16,016 bases of DNA, from the NCBI GenBank assembly GCA_031550915.1, contig JAVBOF010000134.1:1-16016 (forward strand), given 5' to 3'. This DNA comes from JAVBOF01 sp031550915 (GTDB taxonomy: Bacteria; Bacillota; Clostridia; Christensenellales; MGBC116941). Below are positions 1 through 8,268 of this stretch, piece by piece. Every line of letters starts with the position of its first letter. Position 1 is the stretch's first letter. A model generated the notes under the pieces. It was not told the DNA's origin. It saw only the letters and a list, made by a program, of their open reading frames with translations, and did not search any database. Made by a program: the position numbers and the translations under genes.

Positions 1-217
1 TCCGTTCCCGCATCGCCTGACGGTTTAAATTACCTTCGTTTGTAATAAAACCCTTGCCAAACTGCTCCTCTATCCTTTTGAGACCGATACTGCCTTTTTC
101 CACAACCTGCCTCGCTATAATATCGGTATCTATTACATTTGCGCCGAGCCCGGCTAAATGCCTTGCAATCAAGGATTTTCCCGATGCTATACTTCCTGTC
201 AATCCAATAACTTTCAT
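1..217 (-). CDS. coaE: Dephospho-CoA kinase, N-terminal part (3' end beyond window)
   Basis: Last step of coenzyme A synthesis: ATP-dependent phosphorylation of the 3'-hydroxyl of dephospho-CoA in the cytoplasm. About 72 residues are visible. They begin MKVIGLTGSIASGKS, which contains the P-loop (GSIASGKS, residues 8-15), and continue with VIDTDIIARQVVEKG, the conserved CoaE segment with the Asp that follows the second strand (family proteins read DADxIxR/H). The family is normally about 200 residues, so roughly two thirds lies outside the window. The ATG at 215-217 is 1 nt after the polA stop codon (219-221), so the gene is almost certainly co-transcribed and translationally coupled with polA. 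A polA-coaE neighbourhood is familiar in Firmicutes. The identification rests on motif recognition and is secure despite truncation. Confidence 0.93.
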   Translation of the reverse strand, partial: MKVIGLTGSIASGKSLIARHLAGLGANVIDTDIIARQVVEKGSIGLKRIEEQFGKGFITNEGNLNRQAMRER

Positions 218-218
218 A

Positions 219-2843
219 TCATTTTGCTTCCAACCAGTTGTTGCCGTGGTATACGTCCGCAACTATCGGTACATCCATAGGCAAAACGTTCTCCATACAG
301 CTTTTTAATAGCGGCTCGACGGCGTCCAATTCGTCCCTCCGGGCGTCGAGTATCAATTCGTCATGCACCTGCAAGATCAGTTTTGTTTTGAGCCCCTTTT
401 CTTCCAAGCCTTTATATATAGCTATCATGGCCATCTTTATCATATCCGCAGCAGTACCTTGGATAGGCATATTCAAGGCGATCCTCTCACCGAACGAGCG
501 CACATTAAAATTTGATGAAAACAATTCATCGATATAAAGCCTTCTGCCCATCAGCGTGCTTACATACCCGTTTTCCCGCGCCTGTTCAACGATATCCTGC
601 ATATATTGGCGGATGCCGCTGTATTTGCTTAAGTAGTTTTTGATATACTCCGAAGCCGTCTTGACCGGTATATTCAAATTCCTCGCCAGTCCAAAATCAC
701 TTATACCATAAACTATACCGAAATTTACGGCTTTTGCCGCGGAACGCTGGGATGCGGTAACCGCCTCCAAAGGTACGGAAAAAACCTCGGAAGCCGTTCT
801 GGAATGAACATCCTGATTCTTGTTGAACGCGTCCTGCATAACCTGGTCTTTGGCGATATGCGCCAAAACGCGTAATTCGATCTGGGAATAATCCGCAGCG
901 ACTATGGTATTAGATTCCCCGCTGGGCACAAAAGCCCTGCGTATCTCCTTTCCCTCTTCCGTGCGGATCGGTATATTCTGCAAATTCGGCTCGGTGCTGG
1001 ATATCCTGCCAGTTGAGGCGACGGTCTGCTGAAAGCTGGTGTAGATCCTGCCGTTTTTGGATAGATCCAGCAATCCATCTATATAGGTGCTCTTAAGCTT
1101 AAATATCTTTCTATACTTTATTAGTTCACCGATGATCTCGTGTTCGCCGCTCAGCTTTTCCAATACGCTTATATCGGTCGAGTAACCGGTCTTGGTCTTC
1201 TTTATAACAGGGAGTTTCAAATCATCAAATAAAACCTCGCCCAGCTGCTTTACGCTGTTTATATTAAATGGCTTACCAGCATGGGCATATATGCTGTCAC
1301 TCATGCTTTTAATGATATCCGAATACTTTTCAGAGAGTTCCTCCAAGACCTTTTCATCTATACAAAAGCCCTGATTCTCCATACCGTAAAGCACTTCTAT
1401 TAGCGGCAGCTCAATTTCACGGAACAGTTTTTGCATCTCAAGAGCCTCTATCTTTGTTTCCATCGCATCTTGCAGTGCAAACAATATGTTAGCGCCGCTT
1501 TGGCCGCCGCTAAGGTATTTTTCACTTAGGTAGGAAAGGTTGTAATCTGCCTTACGGGGTTCAAGCAGGTAGGCGGCAATGACCACGTCAAAGCTAAGGT
1601 TGCATATACTTGCACCGAAAGGTTCAAGCATATGCATAAGGCTTTTTGCATCGAATACGGTTTTTGGCTTGTCTAAAGCAAGCAGCGTTGAGACGCTTTG
1701 CATAGCCTCAGTGATATCAATACCGTCATCCAGCAAAGTTGCATTGATATGAATATCATACTGTTTTCTTGAAGGCAAACAGGCGATCGATATATTGTCA
1801 CCAATGATCGCGGCTATCCTTTCGGCATCCTTCATATCCGCCATATGCTTTTGAAGTTCCACAGTATCGCTTATATTGTAAAGCTCAAAAGGATCCGCGG
1901 CTGTTTTAGCCGTCTCGCCGACCGGTTTTGACGGTATTGTGACCTTTGCTTTAGGCGCATCAGCCGGCTTTTTCCCCGCCTTTTTATCCAACCTCGTTAT
2001 GAGGCTTTTCATATTCAAATCTTTTAATATATCTTCGGCGCCATACACCGATTGCCAGGTGAAATCAAACTCAGCAAGATCGTGCTCCAATGGCACGTTT
2101 TTTTTGATCGTCGCAAGTTCCTTGCTAAGACGCGCAATATCGGCGTGTTCTGTCAGTTTTTCCTGCAGCTTTGCGCCGCCTGCATCTTTAATATTAGCCA
2201 GCACGCCTTCCAGACTTCTAAACTGCTGCACGAGTTTCAAAGCAGTCTTTTCGCCGATTCCGGGAACACCGGGGATATTGTCGGAGCTATCACCCATCAA
2301 ACCCTTAACATCCTTCAATTGTTCCGGCGTAACACCGTAACGTTCCAATATCCCATCCGGGCTGTACAAAACTACGTCGCTTATACCCTTGCGCATCATC
2401 AAGACGTCCGTATCGGCATTTACAAGCTGCAGGGCATCTTTATCACCGGATACCAAAATGCTCCTTATCCCTTGTTTGGAGGCTTCGACGGATATCGTGC
2501 CGAGTATATCGTCGGCCTCGTATCCTTGAAACTCCAAATACGGTATGCCCATAGCGCGCAAAACATCCCTTATAAGTCCAAATTGAGGTACCAATTCGTC
2601 GGGCGTCGCGGCCCTCGTTCCTTTGTATTCATCATACATGGCATGGCGGAAGGTTTTGCCGTGCATGTCGAACGCAACGACGACCGCATCTGGCTTATAA
2701 TCCTCTATTGCTTTAAACATCATGCCCAAAAAGCCATAGACCGCGTTGGTATATCTTCCCTTGTTGTCGCTCAATGAAGGCAGGGCATGAAAAGCCCTGT
2801 GCATTATGCTGTTGCCATCCAGCGCCATTATATAAGAACCCAT
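219..2843 (-). CDS. polA: DNA polymerase I, proofreading domain degenerate
   Basis: Replication and repair polymerase of 874 residues that removes RNA primers and fills gaps. Residues 1-290 are the 5'-3' nuclease: D9, YEADD (108-112), SGDKD (132-136) and GDSSDNIPGVPGIGEKT (184-200) supply metal ligands and the helix-hairpin-helix. Residues about 320-480 align with the 3'-5' exonuclease fold, but the DxE of motif Exo I is replaced by AAIIGDN (344-350) and Exo II reads VFDAK (396-400). Proofreading is therefore probably lost, as in Bacillus-type Pol I. Residues 490-874 are the polymerase: motif A DYSQIELR (651-658), motif B R700/K704/F708/Y712-G713, motif C VHDE (826-829). F708 at the O-helix position predicts discrimination against dideoxynucleotides. 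The start is fixed by AAAGGAGG 5 nt upstream; M6 is a less likely alternative. No convincing promoter lies directly upstream, so read-through from the upstream operon is possible. Confidence 0.98.
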   Translation of the reverse strand: MGSYIMALDGNSIMHRAFHALPSLSDNKGRYTNAVYGFLGMMFKAIEDYKPDAVVVAFDMHGKTFRHAMYDEYKGTRAATPDELVPQFGLIRDVLRAMGIPYLEFQGYEADDILGTISVEASKQGIRSILVSGDKDALQLVNADTDVLMMRKGISDVVLYSPDGILERYGVTPEQLKDVKGLMGDSSDNIPGVPGIGEKTALKLVQQFRSLEGVLANIKDAGGAKLQEKLTEHADIARLSKELATIKKNVPLEHDLAEFDFTWQSVYGAEDILKDLNMKSLITRLDKKAGKKPADAPKAKVTIPSKPVGETAKTAADPFELYNISDTVELQKHMADMKDAERIAAIIGDNISIACLPSRKQYDIHINATLLDDGIDITEAMQSVSTLLALDKPKTVFDAKSLMHMLEPFGASICNLSFDVVIAAYLLEPRKADYNLSYLSEKYLSGGQSGANILFALQDAMETKIEALEMQKLFREIELPLIEVLYGMENQGFCIDEKVLEELSEKYSDIIKSMSDSIYAHAGKPFNINSVKQLGEVLFDDLKLPVIKKTKTGYSTDISVLEKLSGEHEIIGELIKYRKIFKLKSTYIDGLLDLSKNGRIYTSFQQTVASTGRISSTEPNLQNIPIRTEEGKEIRRAFVPSGESNTIVAADYSQIELRVLAHIAKDQVMQDAFNKNQDVHSRTASEVFSVPLEAVTASQRSAAKAVNFGIVYGISDFGLARNLNIPVKTASEYIKNYLSKYSGIRQYMQDIVEQARENGYVSTLMGRRLYIDELFSSNFNVRSFGERIALNMPIQGTAADMIKMAMIAIYKGLEEKGLKTKLILQVHDELILDARRDELDAVEPLLKSCMENVLPMDVPIVADVYHGNNWLEAK

Positions 2844-2874
2844 GCTTCCTCCTTTTGGCCAGTATTATCCGGAT

Positions 2875-2900
2875 TAATAATAAGGCCGCTCTTAGCGGCC
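2875..2900 (-). terminator. Hairpin terminator between the MBL gene and polA
   Basis: A perfect 7-bp inverted repeat GGCCGCT / AGCGGCC (2884-2890 and 2894-2900) with a 3-nt loop lies 8 nt beyond the MBL stop codon. On the minus strand it is followed by TTATTATTAA, a broken T-tract. It probably ends the cotH-to-MBL transcript, but the interrupted T run suggests incomplete termination, which could let polA be partly transcribed from upstream. Confidence 0.6.
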
Positions 2901-2908
2901 AAATGTGC

Positions 2909-3643
2909 TCAAAGATTAAATTGCTGGCCGATATACCGTATCTGCCATATCTTTTTATCCTTTACCCGGCTATCCCGTACAAACTTTTCTACGGCGTGAT
3001 GATCCTGGAAAAAATGCATTGGAATGAACAAGCCGGTTTCAAATTTTTGCAAAAATAACAGTGCGCCGTCATAGAAATCGGTTCCCATACGAGAATCAAC
3101 AGGGAAGAATGCTATGTCGAAAAACCCTGTTTTCTTTTGGATCGTTTCCAGCTCATGCATAAAGTCGTCCTTGGACTGCAAAACGTAGCTTTCGCTGCTT
3201 TCGTCCTTCCAGTGCCAGTAGTTCAAATCCCCGGCATGGAATATCTTTTTCCCCTCGTACTCAACCATAAAGGAAACGCCGATATCCGTGCTGCCAAAAG
3301 CGTATACCCCGATATCTTCCACTTCGGCGCTCTGCATAGGCGCAAGCAGGCAAACGTTTTTTATTCCTGCCTTTTTAGCGGATTTTTCAATATCGCTGCT
3401 AAGGAAATAATACGTATTGGGATTATATTTTTGCCAATCGAATATTACCTTGTTGAAATGGTCCATATGCGAATGACTTGCAAAGACATAGACATTTCGC
3501 TGGTTTTTTAAAAGGCTTTCGGTTATTACGCCATTTTTGAGGCATCTCTCACCAATAGCGGTATCTTTGAAATAATCGAACACCAGCAGATCCATATCCG
3601 ATTGAATTGCAAACCCACTGTTGAACAAATAGGTAATAATCAT
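2909..3643 (-). CDS. Metallo-beta-lactamase-fold hydrolase (UlaG-like), substrate unknown
   Basis: 244-residue cytoplasmic protein with no signal peptide or membrane segment. The zinc-binding signature HSHMDH is at residues 57-62; the later ligands are probably H136 and D139 (FHAGDLNYWHW) and H210 (IPMHFF). This ligand spacing and the short N-terminal strand pair (MIITYLFNSGFAI) resemble the UlaG/YtkL-like branch of the superfamily, whose members cleave phosphoester, lactone or other ester bonds. The real substrate cannot be read from sequence. The ATG is preceded by GAGG about 9 nt upstream and lies 16 nt after the DUF4956 stop codon, so it looks like the last gene of the cotH-vtc-DUF4956 transcript. 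It could be a functional partner or simply a housekeeping passenger. Confidence 0.85.
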   Translation of the reverse strand: MIITYLFNSGFAIQSDMDLLVFDYFKDTAIGERCLKNGVITESLLKNQRNVYVFASHSHMDHFNKVIFDWQKYNPNTYYFLSSDIEKSAKKAGIKNVCLLAPMQSAEVEDIGVYAFGSTDIGVSFMVEYEGKKIFHAGDLNYWHWKDESSESYVLQSKDDFMHELETIQKKTGFFDIAFFPVDSRMGTDFYDGALLFLQKFETGLFIPMHFFQDHHAVEKFVRDSRVKDKKIWQIRYIGQQFNL

Positions 3644-3659
3644 AAAATTCGCCTCAACG

Positions 3660-4358
3660 TCAGGATATCATATCGCCCTGATAGCTTATCAGGGAAGCTT
3701 CATGTACACCGGGGATATTCATAAACTGGTTGATGGCCTTAGATTCTCCTTCACGCAGCCTGAGCTCTATAGTCATCTCTATTCCCCTTTTGCTTATCGT
3801 CTTGTTCTTCAAAACGCCTTTTGGCAGCTGGCGCAAAACAGCATTAACCTGCTGTGTGCAGGAATCGTCATAATGCAGGACCAAAAGGTAGGGCGCCGAT
3901 ATCTTAAACTTGAAAGAAGAAAGCAGAAACATCAGGATACCGATTATCACGCAGCCGATGATGCCGACAAGGAAAAACCCCGCCCCGATAGTTATACCCG
4001 CGCCGATCGCCCAAAACATATAGACGGTATCCAACGGCTCTTTTATGGCTGTACGGAAACGGACGATAGACAGAGCGCCGACCATACCGAGCGACAGCAA
4101 TACATTTGCGGAAACGGTCATAATTATAAGCGCGGTTATCATTGAGAGCATTATCAGCGATATATTGAACGACCTCGAATATAAAACCCCGCTGAAGCAT
4201 TTTTTATAGACCATAAAGATAAACGCGCCCATAAGAAAGGCCAAAGCTAAAACAAAAATCACCTTAGACCAGCTTAGGCTGTTATTGGTATCAAAGCTTT
4301 CTAAAAATCCTTTCTTAAACATATCGTTAAATGTGTAAGTGGTATTCTGTTGCGGCAT
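3660..4358 (-). CDS. DUF4956-family membrane protein
   Basis: 232-residue integral membrane protein. Hydrophobic segments are at about 31-51, 63-86, 112-130 and 131-149. Between the second and third lies the family's hallmark loop, GMVGALSIVRFRTAIKEP (91-108), rich in Gly and Arg. The last 80 residues (about 152-232) form a soluble alternating alpha/beta tail. The family has no established activity that I know of. Members commonly sit beside VTC-domain polyphosphate polymerases and CotH kinases, as here. By analogy with the yeast VTC complex, where a membrane part carries the nascent chain across the membrane, it might be the membrane partner of the adjacent polymerase; that is inference. The ATG has AGGGGGAT upstream. 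A 76-nt gap separates it from the VTC gene and contains a possible internal promoter. Confidence 0.88.
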   Translation of the reverse strand: MPQQNTTYTFNDMFKKGFLESFDTNNSLSWSKVIFVLALAFLMGAFIFMVYKKCFSGVLYSRSFNISLIMLSMITALIIMTVSANVLLSLGMVGALSIVRFRTAIKEPLDTVYMFWAIGAGITIGAGFFLVGIIGCVIIGILMFLLSSFKFKISAPYLLVLHYDDSCTQQVNAVLRQLPKGVLKNKTISKRGIEMTIELRLREGESKAINQFMNIPGVHEASLISYQGDMIS

Positions 4359-4410
4359 AAAAATCCCCCTATATAATTCCTTTGTATATTATTTTTGCGA
4401 AATAACGGGC

Positions 4411-4438
4411 GCTATATTTCTATAGACAACCTTGTCAA
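4411..4438 (-). promoter_or_regulatory. Possible internal promoter for DUF4956 and the MBL gene
   Basis: On the minus strand a consensus -35 TTGACA (4433-4438) overlaps the VTC stop codon. It is followed after 16 nt by TATAGC (4411-4416), a 4/6 match to the -10 consensus. Inverted arms GACAA / TTGTC (4425-4429, 4432-4436) overlap the -35. It could add transcription of the two distal genes. The weak -10 keeps confidence low. Confidence 0.35.
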
Positions 4439-5118
4439 TCGTTACTGCGGCAAATGACATATTTGCTTATTGCTTGTCTGGAGTAGTTATCCACCTTTAA
4501 AAACTCATAAATAAACTGGGGCAAAAAATCATTGAACTTTATCTCCATGATTATACCGTAATTATCCGCAGGTATAGTAAAAAGCTCACCAAACAGCTGG
4601 CCTTTGAAATTTGCCGACGCAAGCTGTTTATCAAAAGTTATCCGAACATCCTGATAATGGTGGACATACGCTTCACGGGTATAATCCACTATTTTGACCG
4701 GAGCCAACCTGTTTACACGCATCTCCACATACATCATATTTGCCAGAGGCAAATGACGGCTCAACAGCACGGTAGGATCTCCGGCAATGATATCTTCGTA
4801 TTCACCAATGCTGAGCGGCATCGTTACCTTGTGTATGTAGGAACCTTTCTTATCCTTGCGTTCAAGCATTATACGCCTGTCACTTTTGTTGTATATGCGG
4901 ATGCGATATTTCTGCCGGTTATCTACGCCCGCAAGCTTGTCCAGCGCAGCCGAATTATACATATCGTCAAAATACAGGCTGCGTATATGGTAATCGCCAT
5001 ATTCATCCGCATGCGGGTCATGCTGCAAAAGATACTTCAAACGCATGCTAAGGTTGATATAATCAGATTTATTCAAATAATATTTTAGCTCGTTTCGAAA
5101 CTTCAAAACCCTATTCAT
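4435..5118 (-). CDS. VTC-domain polyphosphate polymerase
   Basis: 227-residue cytoplasmic protein of the triphosphate-tunnel (VTC) family, which in yeast Vtc4 polymerises the gamma-phosphate of ATP into polyphosphate. Tunnel residues are in the expected order: RNELKYYL (8-15), YRIRIY (71-76, two Arg), LERK (85-88), HK (96-97), DYTREAY (145-151), VRITFD (158-163), MEIKF (191-195) and the closing SRQAISKY (213-220). No membrane segment or SPX domain is present, so any membrane attachment would need a partner such as the adjacent DUF4956 protein. I chose the internal ATG at 5116-5118 because homology starts there. The upstream in-frame ATG (5187) would add 23 Arg/Lys/Ala-rich residues and overlap cotH by 77 nt. 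The chosen start overlaps the cotH stop by 8 nt (ATGAATAG), suggesting translational coupling. Polyphosphate synthesis is inferred from the family. Confidence 0.87.
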   Translation of the reverse strand: MNRVLKFRNELKYYLNKSDYINLSMRLKYLLQHDPHADEYGDYHIRSLYFDDMYNSAALDKLAGVDNRQKYRIRIYNKSDRRIMLERKDKKGSYIHKVTMPLSIGEYEDIIAGDPTVLLSRHLPLANMMYVEMRVNRLAPVKIVDYTREAYVHHYQDVRITFDKQLASANFKGQLFGELFTIPADNYGIIMEIKFNDFLPQFIYEFLKVDNYSRQAISKYVICRSND

Positions 5119-8100
5119 CTTCCTTTTCTTCTGTATCCGGAGCTTTAGTTGGCGCCGGAGCCTTGCCGCTGCTGCCAAACAGCTCATTTGCCTTAGCGTC
5201 GCTTACACCCATGTTCTTTTTGATAAAACCAATGAAATAGGCGGGCCTTTCCATGGCAAATTGTTTCATCTTCTCGATCTGGCTCTTATAACCTTCCGGA
5301 GTCATCAAACGGTACTCTACCTGACCCCAGTTGGTGTCAGTAAAACTATTCCACGTTTCTATATTTGGCTGGACCTCACTTGTAATTACAGCCGATAGCT
5401 CGTCCATACGCTTCATGATCCTGTCGGGATCAAACGTATTCTTGAGATGATAGGCGACCCGTTCCAAAAAATATTCCTTGTAATCCGCGTTCTTCAGCAA
5501 AGACCGGATGATCAATGTTGAAAAAGCATGTCCTGCACCCGTGCCTTCGGGATTGATACAGAAGAAAACTGTATCGTGTGTCTGCGATCCGGGGGTCATG
5601 CCCCAATCAAAATCATAGCATATCCAGCGCCATTTATTGTCGATCTCTTTGCTGCGCCACCATTTGATATTGCCGTTGTCCCTGTTTACAAAGTACATTA
5701 TGGATATGATCCAATCGGTATAGCTTTGTACGTCTATCTGTTGAGCCAGCTTATCGTAATCTGCCTTTTGGGACGTATTGGCAGTTTTTAGCCAATCCAT
5801 CATAGCCAGATAATCCTTGGATCCGTTACCTGAGAGGTTCGTCTTGCCGGAGCCTACAAGGATATCGATAGAATCCTTGTTTTCTATATAGTGGTGCTGG
5901 GCCAGATAATGTTCGTTGACCTTTTCACGGATATTATATAATCCCCAGTATTTGCCGTTAAGATACAGCACACACTGCACATAAGACTGCACGTCCAAAT
6001 CGGTCGTCTCGCCCATAAGGCTGGTCATAACCAGGTCACGGATGAAGGTTCGGTACCAATCCTGGCCCGATTGGCGGAATACTATGGATTTATAATCCTT
6101 ATATGGCAAAGCGTCAAAAAAAGGATACTCCAGCCTGTTATTACCGTATTCCGACCGAGCTATAAAAGCAAGAGACTTCTTTTTTTCCCCCCTTGCAAAA
6201 GCGCCGAATATGCGTGTAACGCCTTCGGAGGTAAAGACCTCCTTACCGTCTTTAAAATACTCAAAATTAGCGGGAACCTCGGTTTCCTTAAAGAAATTGG
6301 CGCCGTCAAAGGGCAGTACATCCTTGGCGTTTGGCCCTTTCATATAGATACCGGTCTGTGGATCGAAAAAATCCTTTGGATTAACACTGAGGGATATTAC
6401 CGGTATCTTATGGTTCATACCTATAAAGTATGTTGCAGACATAGTTCTTCCGGCCATCATTCCGTCCTTAAAACACCTTGCGCGCAAAACCGTCGTTTTA
6501 TCTACCGTAATAGGGCCGTTTACAGCGTTAGAGCCGGTCCCGGGCATAGAGCCGTCGGTAGTGTACCTTATCGTTGCCCCCTGTTGGTCCGTAGTCAGCG
6601 TCACGGTTTGTGGAGTGGAATAGAAACCGGGCTGTACGCTGGGAGCTGGCGGTTTTGTAAAGCCGTTATGGCCCTCCCCGTTATTTTCCCCAGGTGTGGG
6701 CGCATCAAAAAAATAAAACCCTTCCTTGCCGTCCATCCTCCCATATGAGATGTTTTGCGGTAGGGTATCTATCATCATCTTATCTATGATCTTGCCTTCG
6801 GGGCTGCAAAGGATGAGGTTTTCACCTTCCTTGTTAAGCCGAAAGCTTGTATTCAGGTACTTTTTTTTTACATTGGTATCCATAACGCCGGAGAGCATTA
6901 CAAGCTTCAAGCCACCTGGCTGCAGTTCCCCGGCGGGGAATTTAAAGCGCGCCTTGTTTGAAGGGTTATCCGTCAAAGCATAGTTTTCCAGCTGTACAGG
7001 CTGGCCGGAGATATTCTTTATCTCCACCCAATCATAGTAATGGCCGTCCTCCTCCTGCGCATACTTGGTATTACCGGACAACACTTCGTTCAAAATTAGC
7101 GGACCCGCACCCATAGCATGGTCTTTCTGATATTGTTTATGTCCGTCTTCCGTATTCGGGTAGCCGGGCGAAGGGGTAGTCGTTGTGCTATATTGCCCGT
7201 CCGGCTGGCGGATAAGAGCCACATCGGGGCCAAGTTCCTTATAATCTACCCTGTCGAGAAGTTGGCCTTTTGCGTTGCTTATGATAACGCTTTCCTCATA
7301 TGCCGAAAGCCTGAAACTCGCATGCAGTTCGTTACTCGCGGGTGGCGCTGTTTGTGTTTCGTTTTGCTGACCAACTGGCTGTTCGGATCCATCAGCTTGC
7401 GTTTCGTTTTGCCGGGTTTCCTGATCGGAGCTCTTGCCCGAAGCAAAGATCAGCAGATATTGCCCGGCTGCAATTTTTGTGCCCTCGGGTATCTGCCATT
7501 TCTGCAGCTCGTCTTCGGCATCTGAAAGGTAATATCCGGATAGATCCAGTTCCTGGGCTGATTCGTTTACCAATTCTATATAATCGGAATACTCTCCATC
7601 CTTGTCCATCAAAGTGGTTTTGTTTGAAGCCATTACCTCTGAAACAAAAATTCCGGGGTTTTGGACTACCAGGCTTTTCAGATACTCCGCATGGCCTTCT
7701 TCGGTGTTCGGGTATCCCGGGGAAAACTTGTTGGATATGTCATACGTCCCGTCGGACATACGCAGCATAGCCATATTAGACGCCATGTCCTTGAATTCGA
7801 CCTTGTCCATAACGTTTTTTGAGGCGTCAACAAGGACGACGCTTTCCCCTTTTGCTTTCAGCTTAAATCCGCAGTGTAAAGCCTCCGGCGTATAGCTCAA
7901 TTCATCAGAGCAATATACTAATAAGTAGCCCTTGGCTGGGATAGATACGCTTGGGAAAGCCCATTTGATGTTGTTGTCCGGATCATCCGAAAGGCCCCAG
8001 TTATAAAGGCTGAAATCCTCGTCGCTATCATTATACAGCTCTATATAATCGCTGTTATTGCCCAAGTCGTCCAACACGGCAGAGCTGTTGGCGGCCATTA

Positions 8101-8260
8101 TTTCGTTAATATATATCTCTGATTTGCCCTCGGCGTCTTTGCCGCTGCTTCCGTGGGCAGAAGGCAAACCTGTCATTATAACGTTGTATATTACCCAGCC
8201 AGCCAGCAACAAAATGACAATTACGGCTATTATTCTTATGACCACTTGTCTCGTCTGCAA
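5111..8260 (-). CDS. Membrane-anchored CotH-family kinase with three lamin-tail domains
   Basis: 1049-residue protein. A signal anchor (about 7-28) should place the rest outside the membrane. Three lamin-tail (LTD) domains follow (about 48-188, 204-374, 388-530). Each opens with a NEIMAANSS-like strand and a DYIEL/DWVEI core, and closes with SPGYPNTEEGH or PTPGENNGEGH. The second carries a Gln/Thr/Glu-rich insert (about 277-310). A chitobiase C-terminal-like beta domain (about 537-613, ATIRYTTDGSMPGT) precedes the CotH kinase domain (about 618-985). Kinase landmarks are FRQSGQDWYRTFIRD (728-742), YNIREKVNEHYL (775-786), RDNGN (860-864) and YDFDWG (882-887, probable metal-binding Asp pair). 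The C-terminal tail is Pro/Glu-rich. CotH proteins in Bacillus and relatives phosphorylate spore-coat Ser residues; this large LTD form is probably a surface kinase. The start is TTG with AAGGAG 8 nt upstream. Confidence 0.9.
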   Translation of the reverse strand: MQTRQVVIRIIAVIVILLLAGWVIYNVIMTGLPSAHGSSGKDAEGKSEIYINEIMAANSSAVLDDLGNNSDYIELYNDSDEDFSLYNWGLSDDPDNNIKWAFPSVSIPAKGYLLVYCSDELSYTPEALHCGFKLKAKGESVVLVDASKNVMDKVEFKDMASNMAMLRMSDGTYDISNKFSPGYPNTEEGHAEYLKSLVVQNPGIFVSEVMASNKTTLMDKDGEYSDYIELVNESAQELDLSGYYLSDAEDELQKWQIPEGTKIAAGQYLLIFASGKSSDQETRQNETQADGSEQPVGQQNETQTAPPASNELHASFRLSAYEESVIISNAKGQLLDRVDYKELGPDVALIRQPDGQYSTTTTPSPGYPNTEDGHKQYQKDHAMGAGPLILNEVLSGNTKYAQEEDGHYYDWVEIKNISGQPVQLENYALTDNPSNKARFKFPAGELQPGGLKLVMLSGVMDTNVKKKYLNTSFRLNKEGENLILCSPEGKIIDKMMIDTLPQNISYGRMDGKEGFYFFDAPTPGENNGEGHNGFTKPPAPSVQPGFYSTPQTVTLTTDQQGATIRYTTDGSMPGTGSNAVNGPITVDKTTVLRARCFKDGMMAGRTMSATYFIGMNHKIPVISLSVNPKDFFDPQTGIYMKGPNAKDVLPFDGANFFKETEVPANFEYFKDGKEVFTSEGVTRIFGAFARGEKKKSLAFIARSEYGNNRLEYPFFDALPYKDYKSIVFRQSGQDWYRTFIRDLVMTSLMGETTDLDVQSYVQCVLYLNGKYWGLYNIREKVNEHYLAQHHYIENKDSIDILVGSGKTNLSGNGSKDYLAMMDWLKTANTSQKADYDKLAQQIDVQSYTDWIISIMYFVNRDNGNIKWWRSKEIDNKWRWICYDFDWGMTPGSQTHDTVFFCINPEGTGAGHAFSTLIIRSLLKNADYKEYFLERVAYHLKNTFDPDRIMKRMDELSAVITSEVQPNIETWNSFTDTNWGQVEYRLMTPEGYKSQIEKMKQFAMERPAYFIGFIKKNMGVSDAKANELFGSSGKAPAPTKAPDTEEKEDE

Positions 8261-8268
8261 ATTCTATA

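Noticed and set aside
2052..2777. 241-codon plus-strand frame inside polA, and similar long antisense frames in gdhA and glmS (11429-12043, 14075-14776)
   Set aside because: All are shadows of strongly supported genes, with no recognisable motifs or initiation signals.
2844..2908. Dedicated polA promoter
   Set aside because: GATAAT is present on the minus strand, but the sequence 17 nt upstream (AGAGCG) bears no resemblance to a -35 box and no extended -10 is present.
5119..5187. Longer N-terminus for the VTC gene
   Set aside because: The extra 23 residues are low-complexity Arg/Lys/Ala, unlike the family, and would overlap the cotH coding sequence by 77 nt without a clear ribosome binding site.
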